A program made the translations under genes and the position numbers. From positions 1 through 51,933 of the forward strand of contig JAPEVF010000311.1 of assembly GCA_029747585.1 (NCBI GenBank): a stretch of DNA of 51,933 nucleotides, written 5' to 3'. Positions within the stretch are counted from its first letter, which is position 1. Each line of letters begins with the position of its first letter. The DNA is from Pleurotus djamor (Eukaryota > Basidiomycota > Agaricomycetes > Agaricales > Pleurotaceae). The notes beneath the pieces are model-generated. The model did no database searches. It saw nothing but the letters and a program-made list of their open reading frames with translations, and was not told the DNA's origin. Shown here one piece after another: positions 20,568-33,367 of this stretch.

Positions 20568-22758
20568 ATGTCGAGCATCTTCCACGATCCGTTGATTCTT
20601 CTCGCTGTCGGTACCCTGTCTGTCGCCGTTGCATGGAAATTATCTAGCTCGCGCTCCTCGGGCCTACCACTGCCACCAGGACCCAAGAAACTTCCCCTCA
20701 TTGGCAACCTCCTCGACATGCCGAAGAACGATGAATGGGTTACCTACGCTCGTTGGGGCAAGCAGTATGGTAAGCATCAATGGCCTCATCCTGCCACTCT
20801 ATCATCGACTCTTGTCGCTCTTAGGTTCGGACTTGATCCATATTCAAGTCGCGGGTTCATCCATCGTCGTCGTCAATTCCGCAGAGGTCGCTCATGATCT
20901 CTTTGACAAACGTTCAACCATCTATTCCAGCAGGTCTGTTTCCGCGTTCTAAGTTTAGCTCCCCATCCGTTGACCCTGAGACTAGGCCTCGCTTTGTTAT
21001 GCTGAATGAATTGTGAGTGCCGTAACGATATACTTTCTTCGATCTATGCCTAATTCTATGAATAGGATGGGTTGGGAATGGGCCGTCGCTCATATGCCTG
21101 ATGGAGAGATGTGGCGACAACATCGTCGTCTCTTCCAAAAGGAACTTCATCCTTCAACAACCCCTACCTTCCAGCCTGCAGTCACAAAATTCGCCCACCG
21201 TCTTCTCGTAAGTATGCACCAAACCCCAGAAGATTTCATGAGTCACATGCGGCAGTAAGTTTTCCTTTATCCCCCTTCGCGTCGACCATCCATCTCATGC
21301 CATGTCACACCTATCCTCGTAGCTTTGTCGGTGGTGTTCTCATGAATACTTCACACGGAGTCGATGTCCTGCCTATGCACGACCCCTATATCGACATTAT
21401 CGAAAGGGCTCTCGCAGGCCTCATTCAAGCCATCGTCCCTGGTCGGTTCATTGTCGAAACTTTCCCCATTCTGAAGTACCTTCCCAAGTGGGCCCCTGGT
21501 GGTGGGTTCCACCAGAAAGCTCAGGGATGGAAGAAGTCTGCTCTCAAAGCAGTTATGTTCCCGTTCGCTAAAGTCAAACGCGACTTGGTAAGTACCCATC
21601 TTCTTCGGCATCCTATAGCAGCCCTTCTTGTCGGAAGTATACTCATTCCACCAATAGGCTGAGGGCGTTCCGAACGACTCGTTTTCATCTCGCTGTATCG
21701 CCCACATGGACGAGACCAAGGATATCGCCGCTCAGGAGAAAGTAATTCGCCAGACAGCTGCTGTCATCTTCGTCGGTATGTGTAAACCTATCCCTCTCAC
21801 ATACGTGCCAATGTTCATCCCACTCTCAGGGGGGACGGACACAACTGTGTCAGGGCTCAACAGTTTTATCCTCTCTATGGTCTGTCACCCCGAAGTTCAA
21901 GCGAAGGCTCACCAGGAGCTCGAGACGGTCTTGAAAGGCGAACGTCTACCAACATACGAAGACGCCGAAAAGCTTCCATATGTCACCGCAGTCGTTCGTG
22001 AAGTGCTCAGGTTAGTGAATTCGCCGTTCACATCATCGCTCTTCACTGAAAGCGCTCCTTAGATGGCAGCCGGTTACGCCCCTGGGTAAGCTCCTGTCTT
22101 CGATACCTCTCCCCTCCTAATCCTGCCTCTTTCAGCCATCCCCCATGCTGTTACTACTGATGACGAATACAACGGTTATCACATCCCCAAAGACTCTATT
22201 GTCATCGGAAATGCATGGTAAGACCCCATATCTTTCTTCTCAATCTCTGGCCTTCAATCCATTCTCATTACTGCAGGGCAATGCTACACGATGAACGCGA
22301 CTACCCTGATCCTTTCAGCTTCAAGCCTGAGCGTTGGCTAACTCCCGAAGGCAAAATTAACCCCAATATCAGAGAGCCTACGGCGATATTTGGATACGGT
22401 CGACGGTGAGTAACCTCTACCCCTGCGAGCTTCTCGAGCTTGACATGTTCTGATGTCGCGGTTGCTTTATCTCTTGACCCACAGGGCGTGCGTTGGAAAG
22501 CAGCTTGCTTTATCCATCATGTGGATGGCCGTCGCCTCCATTTTGGCTGCATATCGCATTGAGAAGGCCAAGGACAAAGACGGGAATCCGATTGAGCCTT
22601 CCATGGAGTATTACTCTGCCATCGTCCGGTTAGTCTTCTTGCCTCGTTTCTAGATCTTCCCGTACTCACACTTTTCCAGCGCACCATCGCCCTTCCCATG
22701 CGTCATTGCACCCCGGTCAGAGGCCGCGGACGAGCTGATTCGCGAGATCATCCAATGA
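20568..22758 (+). CDS. Cytochrome P450 monooxygenase
   Basis: Protein of 515 residues from twelve exons: 20568-20769, 20825-20933, 20986-21012, 21066-21254, 21323-21587, 21658-21775, 21830-22010, 22063-22085, 22136-22217, 22277-22405, 22485-22628 and 22680-22758; all phases close. It has an N-terminal membrane anchor (DPLILLAVGTLSVAVAWKL) and the Pro-rich hinge LPLPPGPKKLPLIGNL. The I-helix motif is GGTDTT, the K-helix is EVLR (ExxR), then PERW. The heme-binding loop is FGYGRRACVGKQ, with cysteine as the axial ligand. It belongs to the CYP64-like group (O-methylsterigmatocystin-oxidoreductase-like annotations) that is greatly expanded in Agaricomycetes. It acts at the endoplasmic reticulum with a P450 reductase. 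The substrate cannot be read from the sequence, and no biosynthetic cluster surrounds it. All key residues are present. Confidence 0.95.
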
Positions 22759-23614
22759 TTGTCACGATGGTTATCCCTATTTCTGTTTTATGATCTCTCG
22801 CTTTCGCTTTCGCTTGCATCTCGTTACTACCTGTTTTCTGTTCATTTTTTCTCACCCATGTATGCATATCCACTTCGTAGTTCCCATCCTAGCCATCACT
22901 GTCGTAACTTCGTACCATATAAGCACCACAATACAGTTCTCGCTTCCTTCCTCGTTACGTGAATCGCCAAGTGATTGCATGTTTGACTCCAGAAAGTGAT
23001 TGAACCTGAGAAGTCGAGGCCGCACAGGTAGAGTTGCCTCGCTGGTAATCATTCGAAATTTGGACATATGTCCATGGGGTCCTGATGCATGAGTGCAATT
23101 CGCATACCACGCCTTCGGGGTGATCAAGGTAACCCACACAAGCCGGCGGCTTCAATCCATCACGAACGGACTTCTTCACACAGTAACGGCACCTATGTCA
23201 GAAAGAACCCTTTAACAGACAGGACCATGGGGTTATTGCAACGTCTTCGTGCATGGGACCGGAAAATTTGAAAGCCCCAAAATACCTCTTGACCGTACCG
23301 CGGTTCACTCGGCATATCTGCCCTCACCTCTGGGTGTGTATGGACATCAATACATCAACTGCGTATTGCCTCCTCCTTACAGCGAAGCATATGCTTTAGG
23401 AATTGATCCACGTTGTGGGGTTGAAGTAATGGCACTCGGCCGAGAAAGCAATGTGAAAATCCTTCTAAACCGACAGCGAACCGGACCAAAAAGCATTAAT
23501 AACGATGAAAGCAAGTATGAAAAGCGAGGAGCAGGTTGGGGACAAAATAACAAATAATTTATGGCAAAAAAGAGCCTGGGTAAAGGTAAAGAAAGCAGGA
23601 TCATGATCTGATAC
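22759..23614. other. Intergenic between convergent genes
   Basis: 856 bp between the P450 stop and the Scc4 stop. Only weak ORFs (22852-23139 and 23377-23643 on the minus strand, 23249-23557 on the plus strand), with no features. It should contain both 3' UTRs. Confidence 0.4.
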
Positions 23615-26600
23615 TCATGACCGAGAGTCTCCGCGTGCGGCAAGCTGGCGTACAGCCTTGGTCAGATGTACGTTCAATTGCCTTTGCTTCTTGGCCAGGT
23701 CTGCCTGGTCCGTCCGCCCGTAAAGTTCTGTTGTACGGTACTCAGCACGACATGTAACGTCAACGAGCCAATGCAAAAAGACGCACCGACAAACTTCTCT
23801 CCAACCCAGAGTCTCAAGGGAGCGTTTCCAACTTCGGTGACAGACTTGGCTTCACGGTTTTCTCCAGCTTTGGGTTTGGTAGGAGCAGCACCGAGGCCAG
23901 CGGCGAGCTGGTCACACGTCGTCAGCATCGTCCGAGCATGGTCAGCGGAAACGTGGAAATAGTGCGCAGAGATCAGCGCAACGATTAGCGCTCTGAGGTG
24001 GTTGTCCTGCGCACGAGTCGCCTTGGAGAGCGCATCTTTGAGGTGTTGTCTAGAAGGTGGGACGAGTCAGCGGGGATCTCTGCACATACGGAACAACATA
24101 CTTGGCCTTGATAATCTCCTTAGAAAAGCACGCCTCCACAATTTGACCAATTGATTCTAGAGTCCCACCCATGCCGCGAGATTCAGCGACGACCTTCTTG
24201 CCGAGCGCCACCAATTCCGTCCTCCAAGTAGATCGTTCTTCACCCTCCTTTTCTTTGCCTTTACTGGACTTCGGAGGAGGCTCATCTGGTTCGTCGGCTT
24301 CTTCAGTCGATTCGTCAGCTTCCGACCACATGTGGGTGATGCTCAAGCCAAGGACCAAGCCGACCTTGCCCGCCAGGGCAGCTACCGCCACAAAGTCACC
24401 ATCGGGACCAGACGCGTAATGTTTCGTTTTTGCAGCCTTCTTATCTTTTCCTTGCTGCGTAGGTACAGCGCTAGCTAGATGGTAAGCAACATCGTAGCAG
24501 CGTTCGGCTCGATCGGCCTGGCCAAGTGCATGGGCAAGATGTGCGTGGTGGAGAGATATGCGCGCCGAGTAAGATTCGAATATGTTGTACGTCCGTGTAT
24601 GCGCAATGAGAAGATTAAGATTCTGTGGGGCTGGATGAGTTGGGAGTACCATGATTGAAAGGGAAGGAAAAATACACACGTATTCCGCAGCGTCAAATTC
24701 TCCTCGGAGAAGGGTCACCTAGTGGATGGTCAGCAGGGAAACTAAACTAAAAGGCGAAAATATTTCACCCCAACAAGTTCAGACAACAAGTCAGCCTTGA
24801 TCTTGGCCATGCGGGATCCAAGCTGAGCCATATCTTCCAAATTAGCATGGGAGGGCACTATCAGACGTTGCGTCACGATAAGCCCTGGAAGATGGATTAC
24901 GACAACTCACAATGAAGGTTCTTGACAAACTCTCCGGATCTCATCTCCCTTTCCCACCGCGCAATACCTTCCACCGCAAAGACCTTACGCTTTGGTTTCC
25001 TCCCGATGGGATCTCGCTTGACGGTACTGCTAACGAGAAAACCAAGGGCATACAGAACGCGGGGGTGCGTTGTACGTACAAAGAGCTTGGAGCGATGGGA
25101 ATCAAAGGATATCTGTAGCCGAGGATGAGAAAAGGNTCTAGAGCGATGATGCGANGATNAGTTACATACAGCTATGACGCCGTCTTCAAGGTCTTCCCCG
25201 TTNCGTTCGACCAGGACCTTGTCCATGGTGGCGTGAAGAACCGCCAATCGGGTATGGCTTTTCTGAGCGTCACCCGAGTGGGTAAAGTAGAGGATTCCCA
25301 TGATAAGGGTATGAATGATGAGGGACACCAAGAACGGATCTTCTGTTTCAACGGAGGTGGTGATGGCGGGACTGGCCTGACCAGCAGCCAAGCCGATCTT
25401 CGAGGCCTTGGGAGTGGCATCATCTTCTACTTTCTCATCGGATGTGTTAGTTGTCGCTTTGAGGGGTATTGAAGTTGACGGNGACTCGAAAATGAGGCTT
25501 AAGGCCCTTTCAGCCTCGGCTAGGGCATCACCTACATCACTCCAGATACCCGCGGCGACGAGAACACGCAGACGTATGACATGAGTCAACAAAACCACCC
25601 TGGNATGACCATCAATCAAAGATGAATCACNANGCAGGGAGGGCGGTGCGCATGCTTTCGCGGTCTGCTTTGCTTTGACTGGACTNGAGGGATGNGACTG
25701 AGAGGTATTGAGCGANTCTGAAGCTNAGTCGGCTAAGGCTTGAATCGCGGACAATGCAGTGAAGGTGTCCTGCTGCGTATTCCTCGCGTCAAGACGGTTC
25801 GATTTGGAGGTCGAGCTGGGACTATGGAGGAGTAGGTCTATGTACGCCAGATGCGCTCCGTATATGACATGAGGAGGCCATGTTTCGCCACGGGTTTCAG
25901 CAAAAGAGCTGAGCAGCTTCTTGACCTGGTTACGAGCGTATTTGATGTTGTGCTGCCACCCTGCCAGTGTAGCGGATATTATCGTCAAATGGGGTCGGTA
26001 TAGCCGAAGAGAAGGATGCGCGTTNGCTATATGAAGCTACATGGTTATGAGAAACAGTCTGACGGTGATGTATGCGTGTACTNACCCCCTTTGCTACTGC
26101 TTTCTCCACCTAAACAGGTTTCGCCAATGTCAGAAGAGCGCATATAGTCGCGTTCAACGCTCACCTCAGCTTCAATTCCATGGGCCCAACCAAAGTCGGT
26201 ACTCTGACTCAGACCGCCTCCAATGACCCGCATGCCGAGCTCAGCAATGCCAGTCCATGCCCTGCATTCNACGTCAGCGGTCAAACTGAGTCCAGGTTGA
26301 ATATTGGGAAGATTGAGGCATTTCCGGAGCGCCAAGAGAGAAAAATACAGCGATTGGATGTGCCAAGGATGATTTGGTGGTTGAATGAGTAGACTTGGGA
26401 GGTTTACGAGCAGGATTGGAAGTGGTATATTCGTCAATTTGGGTGCTGGCTTCAATGGCGACGTCGGAGTCGATGTCGGCAGTGGGATACTCTGCGAAGA
26501 CGCGAGCTCGGTCAATGGAGAGCTCGGAATGCTAGAGTTCGTGGATTCAGCAGTTCGTTGTCGTTTATGGGGACGCAGGTTGTCGTTAGCGTCGGCGACA

Positions 26601-26632
26601 TTGTCGATGGGTCGTCGCTGGCCCGTGCTCAT
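23615..26632 (-). CDS. scc4: Cohesin loading factor Scc4 / MAU2
   Basis: This is the TPR-like partner of Scc2 (Mis4/NIPBL); together they load cohesin onto chromatin. The start at 26632 gives a Ser/Pro-rich N tail (MSTGQRRPIDNVADANDN), then ILLVNLPSLLIQPPNHPWH, typical of the Cohesin_load family. Later segments include HIIYGAHL-like VIYGAHLAYIDLLLHSP and ADLLSELVGVTLLRGEFDAAEY. The C terminus is NAPLRLWVGEKF followed by ELYGRTDQADLAKKQRQLN and QLAARGDSRS. At least eight exons; the last two introns, at 24110-24058 and just after the VGEKFV codons, are needed to reach the conserved C terminus, which an unspliced reading misses. Thirteen Ns between 25136 and 25726, and one at 26025 beside an acceptor, make the middle unreliable. 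The N at 26083 lies inside a donor (GTNAGT). It is tandem with Utp14, 209 bp downstream of that gene's stop. Confidence 0.88.
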
Positions 26633-26841
26633 AGCGAGATCGTCAACGTTGGGAGTCACGGAGGTCAGAAACCACAATGGGTGACAGTCATAATGTGTGA
26701 CATCGTGTGACAGCACGCGAATCGTGATGATCACGTGAGTGGCGGAGCAGGAGCTACTCCTAAGTACTAGATACAGAGTGTGCAAAATAACAATTGACAG
26801 AAAGATCATGAGGAGATGTCGGTGAGGTCAGTGTGACCTGA

Positions 26842-29800
26842 CTAGAATAATTTTTCCAGGGGATTGATAACAGTTCCCATCTAGGGGAGGGGTAAGGATC
26901 GGCATGAAGCAAGAGTCTAGTTTGCCTACCTTTTTGACGACTTTGGGTAGGGTTCCTCTTTGGAACGCAAGCCTTGTGTTCCACTCTGCACCTAGTGGCG
27001 TTTCCATGCCCCTCTCGAACTGAGCCTTGCTTGTATACGGATACGGCAAGTCCTTGACGAGATACTTAGCCGCCTTCTTATCGCGCTTTTCCGATATGAT
27101 AACATTGGCTTTGCCATAGTCAGCTCGACTCTTCGGATCGACACCTGCGACTTTCTTGATGAACTGGGGCTTAGGTGCCTGTTTGCGCGTTCCATTGCCT
27201 CCCCATGATCCCTAAAATAGGGACGCAACAGACAGTCAGTTCAATTTTCTCATCATATGGCAGAGATCGATTTACCCATCCAGGTAAAGTAGTGTCGATT
27301 TCATGCGGAGCGTCCGCGGCCATCTCACGGCGTTTCACCTCATCGAATTGCTATGGGACGAACGGTGTTAGTGAGTTGACTATCCACGATACCCATGTGT
27401 CAGACAGCGAGGCTCACCTGTACGACATTGTCGCCTGCGAAGGCAAGTGCAACTAATTCCCGCTGCTCAAATGCCACCGACGCCTTCTTCCCCTTCTGCT
27501 TTATCGATAACATCTTCTCCTGTTCCTCAACCTCGCTGTGGACATCGTCATCGTCATCAACATCGCCTCGTTTCGAACTCGAGGCCGCCGTGCCGTTGGT
27601 TGCAGAAGATTCGGAAACGCCGAGATGCTTGTCCATGGAGATCTCGACCTCTGCATCGTCTCTGGCCTGAGTCTTTGCCTCTCCGACCTTCTTTGCTTGT
27701 TTCTTCAGCTTGTTCTTCGATTTCTCCGCTGCAGCGCTGTTTTTAGAAACCAGGACGTTATTCTTTTTCCGAGGTGCATGGAGGCTCGCTTCAGCATCGT
27801 GTGAAGCCAACCACGGGTTAGCTGTGGCCGTAGAAGGGACATCGGCGGCCTGGGGTAGAGTTAATGACGGCAGCGGCAGGGAGGAACTCGTTGGCCTTGC
27901 TTCGATGGGTGAAGGGGTAACCAAGTCTGTAGATTTGAGGGTAACACTGGAGGTGTCCGATGCCGGGACCTTTACAATCAATAGTAGGCTCAGAAAAGAA
28001 GGGACTAGGAAGCAAAATTGAATGACTTACATTCCTAAGGGACGAGCGAACCAAGGGTGCTCCAGGTCTGAACACTACTCGACCACCAGTTCGCTCGACT
28101 GAGACTTCTTCATCCCCAGCGAGGGCACTGTCGTTGTCCCCGCTTGGGTCGTCTCCTTGCATACCAAGCTCACGGATGAAATCGTCGCGTTCCCGGTCAG
28201 TTTGAGCTGTTCGTCGAGCCATAGCGTCCTTCATGAACTTCATTGCAAATACACTCTTGCCTTTGCCACCAACAGCTTCCGTGGATTCGTCATTGAGCAG
28301 AGCGAGTTCTTCGAACGCTCTGGATTTGATATCTTCCTCCGCACCGATGTCCTCATCATCCCCGCTTTCCCCATCGTCGTCATCGTCATCTTCACTATCG
28401 CTCCCCTTTCCCTGGATCTTCCGCTTCAACTTCTCGCCACGGTCCAGCATCTCCTCGATCGCCTTCCTTTGGTCGTCATCAAGCCCGTGCTTTCCAGCCA
28501 TTGACTTAGCCCACTTCCCGCTATTCTTGTGCCTGAGTGTCGCTCGTTCCCGAGCCCGTTCAACCTCCCTACGAAGCCTGGCCTCTTCTTCGTCTTCATC
28601 GTCCTCCCCCTCACCCCCATCCAGCTTCTCTTTCGCCTTGCGACGAAGCCTTCGGTACGTTTTACTCTTGATCTTCTTTATTCGATGTGCACGAACTTCA
28701 GCACGATACATGAGTTCACGCATCCGACGCAGTTCAGCTCTGCGAGAAGCAACCTCCTCAACACTGAGTTCCTGGGCTTTCAGGGCGTTTTCTTCCGTTT
28801 GCACGATGTCTTCTTCCCGGAGCCGAGCGGATTGCAGGAGTTTGGATATTCCAGATTCCAGTTCAGTTGTAGGCTAGCCAATAGATGTTTTTAACCGTGA
28901 TCACGAGAAAAGGATGAAAGCATACCTTGAACCGTGCTGCAAGTTCGAGATTTGAGGTCGAAGCTTTCGGTTCGGGTTGTAGAGGGAAACTCAGGTGTTC
29001 AGCCTNGGGGGTGGGGCGGTCAACACAACTTAGTCTGGTCAGATAAGGGAAACATACATCACGTATACGTTTCATACTCTCACTCCACTTGTCCACCTCG
29101 CCTTTCGTCTGTTCGTATGCAGCCTGACGATCCAGACGTTCTTGCGTTCGCTGCGGTAAAGGCGCGGAGAGCGTCCGAGCTTTCTTTGACTTGGATGACT
29201 CGGGATCGTTCTTGCCTTTTCCTGGTGCATCGGGGCGCAGGACCTTTGCCGACTTCTGTAGAGAAGCAAGGACAGTAGAGCTGGATGACCCAGCCAAGGG
29301 TGCCAATAGATCATCTATCTTAAGCTTGTTTCCTGTAGGTACGGTCTCAGAAAATTATGCATAAATTCGAATGCGACACCCACCATCGTTGTGAGCACCA
29401 AACTCGTTCTCAGCACCAGCCTCGGTCCGTTCTTTGAGTATCTGCCGTCGCTTGGCGGGCTTAGGGCTGTCAGGTCCGTCAGCCTTGCGTTTTGTGGTGG
29501 CCGACGAGGTGTCTAGTTTTGATACAAAGCTGTGGAGATCATCGAGAGCCGTTGGTGCATCCATGTCTTCATCTTCATCCTCTGAAATGGCAAGAGGGGG
29601 AGGCATCTCTTCATCAGACTCAGAGTCCCTTTCCTCCTCTGCCTCGTCGTCGTCGTCGCCATCATCGTCCTGGCGTACAGCAGCAGGTGGTGGCTTAGGC
29701 TGAGAGGTATCACCGTCGTCGTCGATTTCTCCTCGGCCATCCAGTATGTCGAGGAGGTCGATGAATTCCGAAGGATCGCCGTCTTCTTCCTCTTCCTCCG

Positions 29801-30356
29801 AGCTAGCATTGTCGTCAAGTTCTTCAACTTCATCCTGACCTTCATCATCATCGTCCTCGTTTAGATCGACATCCGCAAAGCGCACTTTGCCATTGGACTT
29901 AGGTGTTTTCGATTTACGCCGCTTTTTCTGCTAGAAAAGAAACGTTTGAGATGGACCAAGAACTGACATGATTCAGTGTACCTCACTTGCGAACTTGAAA
30001 CCAGCGAAACGCTCCTCGTCAGACTCCTCGAAAGCAGCATCACTGTCGAGTTCCTCGTCGTCGTCACTGGCAATCCCCTCATCGTCATCGTTTTCTCCGA
30101 TTAACCTCGCCCTTATCGCCCCAGCCGCTTCGTCGTCACTTCCTCCATCATCAGCACCACCGGCGAGGCCCTGAAGCTCATCCTCATCGAGTCCGAGGTC
30201 AACCTTCTCACGTCGAGCCTTGGATGGCTGGTATTCATACACTTCACGAAGAGACTGGGACTTTTTGGATTTTCGCTTCAGAAACCCGATCGCATTGGCC
30301 TTCTTGCTCGAAGGAAACCGCTTCTTCGACGAAGTTAACGGTCGACCAGGTCGCAT
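26842..30356 (-). CDS. utp14: U3 snoRNP component Utp14
   Basis: Utp14 is a nucleolar factor of the small-subunit processome that activates the helicase Dhr1 during 18S rRNA maturation. The N terminus is MRPGRPLTSSKKRF, followed by long acidic segments (DEDELQGLAGG, NEDDDDEGQDEVEELDD). KLKIDDLLAPLAG, then TQERLDRQAAYEQT, HRIKKIKSKTYRRLRRK and RATLRHKNSGKWAK, are family hallmarks. The C terminus has LPGWGSWGGNGTRK, VIISEKRDKKAAKY, LPYPYTSKAQFERGMETPLG, EWNT and, after a 49-nt intron, MGTVINPLEKLF and the TAG at 26842. Eight or more exons; all junctions that I checked are GT/AG and in phase. One acceptor contains an N (29006, NAG). The ORFs on the opposite strand here are Ser-rich mirrors of the acidic stretches. 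It is divergent from the lectin gene at 30789. Confidence 0.94.
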
Positions 30357-30788
30357 AGTGATGTGAAGCTAGTCAGCCTTGGCAAAGATAGAAAATTTGG
30401 GCCCGAGGAAAAGTTTGTGGGCTAAATTTGGCAACAACGCACTTGGGGTTCATGGGCGTCAACCCAGGCGCTTGTAACCTTTTCAACTTCCCCTGTCACC
30501 TGTGTGATACTTGAATTTGACTTGAATCGCAAAGGTTTTCCGCAGAATCATCCTAGAAGTGTGGTTTCATAACCTATCTTGCGTCATATGCTCGTTCTAG
30601 TCGCTTTCCTACCCCACTGCGGTCCACATTGAAGGGTAAAATGATGCTAACGGAGGCATCCACCTCTTGCTATGACGCCCAGTCCCACCACGCCAGCTCA
30701 TATGTGTACTAGCTGGCAATTACAAAAGAGACATGGCACTCTGTCGCTGCGTCTCGACCGATCTTGGTATCCCTTCCCGACAACGAAG
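30357..30788. other. Divergent promoter region
   Basis: 432 bp shared by the Utp14 start (minus) and the lectin start (plus). It holds an in-frame ATG at 30672 for the lectin frame, but the signal peptide begins at 30789, so that upstream ATG is probably not used. Confidence 0.45.
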
Positions 30789-32098
30789 ATGTCTCGTCTC
30801 CTTCGTTCGGCGCTCACGCTCTCTGCTGCTGTGGCTCTTGGTGTCTTACCCAGCACAGTCGCAGTGCACTTCACTGTGAAGAACAACTGCCCCAACGCCC
30901 TTTCTCTGTACATCAATGGTGAGAACCGTGGTGTTTTGGGTGACCATGGGGGAACGTTGGAAAGTGATATGCCGAAGGATTGGAGTGGAGATATCTGGTC
31001 AAGTTCGTACGAGGGGAGTACCAACGGTGACAAGTCAACGAAGGCTTCTTTCCATCTGGAGGTAGGAACAATTCATCAAGGAATAAAGAGAGTCCCTCTG
31101 AAACTGCTTGTTTCACAGGAAGGATACTACTTCGTTGTCTCGGACTGGTCCCGTTTCAATACGGGTATAAGCATCAAGCCCAGCCGTGGTGCTGTAAGCG
31201 ACCTACATCCCCTTCAAAAGACGATGCTGACTGAGATCTTGTGTCCCCTAGGATTGGGGCTGGTGTCCCGAAGCGCGATGCGATGGCCCGAGCTGTAGCG
31301 GCGGTTATCGAAGCCGGCCAAACCACCTCCCACCTCCAGGTAGTCACCCTCCTGGACAACCACTTTATCGCTGCCCAGGTGATGTCAGCTTCACCGTAAC
31401 GTACGTGGTCTTATCTATACCGCGTCGTCCTACCTTGTCTCAACGTCCTGTAGTTTCTGCCCAGACGGAAAGCCCCCTCCCTCGAAGCAAACCCCACCAC
31501 CTCCACCCCCTCAAGCTCCGGGTGAAGTCCATCAAATCCACCCTAATGGCGACAATAGGAAATGCCTCGACATCCGCGCGGCGAAGGTGGAAAACGGTAC
31601 CCCGGTTCAGATGTCCGTCTCATTCTTGCTTTCAATGTCGTATTTTCACTGTGCTCACGTCTGGCCCTCAGTTACGACTGTAACGGATCTGCCGCTCAAA
31701 AATGGCGCATTCGGGCGAGTCCAGGCCCTACCAAGATTCAACTCGACGGTACCAACTTCTGCCTTGACTCTGGTTTGAGTAAGCCCTGAACGAACTTGTC
31801 CCCGCATATGCGACTCACGTTATTACCATTTTCAGCTCCAGGAAACGGGGTCCAACTAAAGATATGGCAATGCTTCGATAACCTAGGAGCTCAGAAGTGG
31901 TGGTACACTGGCGACAAACACATTGCCCTAGAAGGAAAAGGTATGTCACCACTTCCTCGCTGTTTCATTCATGCATCAATGTTAATGTCACGCACAGGTC
32001 AATGTCTTGATCTTACCGGGGGCAACAACTGGAACGGGAATGTCATCCAGACCTGGGAATGCTTCTACGGAAATAAGAACCAAATCTGGACGTTATAG
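30789..32098 (+). CDS. Secreted two-domain protein: N-terminal glycopeptide-like domain plus ricin-B-type lectin fold
   Basis: Protein of 322 residues from exons 30789-31061, 31119-31193, 31252-31400, 31454-31612, 31672-31778, 31836-31940 and 31998-32098; all phases close. It has a signal peptide (LLRSALTLSAAVALGVLP). Residues about 25-155 form a Cys/Trp-rich domain starting VHFTVKNNCPNALSLYING, as in agaricomycete glycopeptide or thaumatin-like secreted proteins. A proline hinge (KQTPPPPPPQAPG) follows. The C-terminal beta-trefoil has the three QxW repeats AQKW, AQKW and NQIW, with CLDI, CLDS and CLDL before them, so it should bind sugars. This is a carbohydrate-binding fold shared by many harmless enzymes and lectins; nothing suggests a toxin catalytic chain. 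It is likely extracellular and may bind cell-wall or partner glycans. The start at 30789 is chosen because it gives the signal peptide. Confidence 0.85.
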
Positions 32099-33367
32099 GA
32101 TATGGAGAATGTGGTAACGTCGAACGCTTCTGCCAAAGAACACTGAACACTCCATATATCCCAAGTATCATACTCATCCTGATTAACCTACTTATATGTA
32201 GCATACACGCATCCTTGCCTTTCAAGAACCAATACAACAATAAATGTATTATACTCGCCTCTCTCTCTGCTCGTGGGTCGACTCCACCCTTGAAGGTTGA
32301 AGCTGAAGATTGAACCCTTAAATTATCGGCTGCACGAAAGCTTTCGGCTTGCCGAAAAATGCGACAGTCTTCTCCCAGTGTCAACTACTGATAGTCTCTT
32401 CTCTGCAGTGCCGCTTCCAGTTATAGAATAAACCTCAGGAAACATCTCTTGCTTGATAACCTGCGAGTTATACGAACTTCGCTCGGGGTCTCGACTAGTC
32501 CGTCCATACCTTCCTCAACGATGTGAGTATGAGTCCTCCTCAAATCGATCAATCACTTATTGAACAGCACCGTTTTAAGCGGAGCAACTACACTATCTCC
32601 CGAGTGAGATCATACTCAGGACTCAAGTACGTATCTGGCCTCACGCTCCCCGGTAGTCGAAGCTTCTCAGTTCTATGAAGGAAGTCATGCAGCGTCGCTT
32701 TGCTCCCGATTAACTCCTTACTACTCTATCGCGTCAGGGAAAACCCGTTCGCGTTATTTTGCGTCAAGAAGACGGTCACGCATCCCAATTAACCACAGCT
32801 TCGAGTTGTCAGTCGGAGGTCCTGAGAATCGATTCCTTGAATCCGTCAGAAGCCCTTGATTGAAAGTATCTAGGCTCTGTGTACTTCTAACTGCGCATCA
32901 AAAGATAATTAAAAATTCTCGGGGGAAGGTACAGTTCTCCGTGCATCAGCGTCAACAGTTGAGATGGCGCTGATTTACCTCTAGGAGTTCATCATCGCGT
33001 CCTCGACGTGCAACGCTATGCTTTTACCTCCTGTCTGCACTTTCCACTGCGTTCGCCGTCTGGAAGTTGCCCTTCAAGTTCCTTCGTAGGCCATGTCCCC
33101 TTTCCCATCCATCAAGCGCAGATTCATTCCATACTGTACGGATCAATACCACTTCGAACTTCGACGCAGCAGCCTGCTCTCGCGCGACTTTGTTGACTGA
33201 ACAAAACAAGAGCTCCAGACCTATACTCACCTCCCTCCTAGGTTCATCTAGGCATGCTTATTTTAACCACCCGTCTAGCGCATAAAAGGTCGGTAACTTG
33301 GTCCCAATGCTCTCCAGACACCTACCGAGTCTATTCACCCTCAGAGACCTCCATCCACACCAGAAAA
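32099..33367. other. Intergenic, no gene seen
   Basis: About 1.3 kb without a supported gene. ORFs at 32043-32384 (minus) and 33008-33285 (plus) have no features. The end contains the promoter of the small secreted protein gene. Confidence 0.4.
33281..33290 (+). promoter_or_regulatory. TATA-like box of the small secreted protein gene
   Basis: CATAAAAGGT lies about 80 bp before the ATG at 33368, a common position for a TATA-type element in highly expressed fungal secreted-protein genes. No second element was tested. Confidence 0.35.

Noticed and set aside
20568..26632. Secondary-metabolite gene cluster around the P450
   Set aside because: The neighbours are cohesin loader, ribosome biogenesis and unrelated genes; no synthase or tailoring enzymes are nearby.
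28233..28877. 214-codon Ser-rich plus-strand ORF
   Set aside because: It is the mirror of the acidic, Asp/Glu/Lys-rich Utp14 exon on the minus strand; similar mirrors occur at 29434-29703 and 27447-27746.
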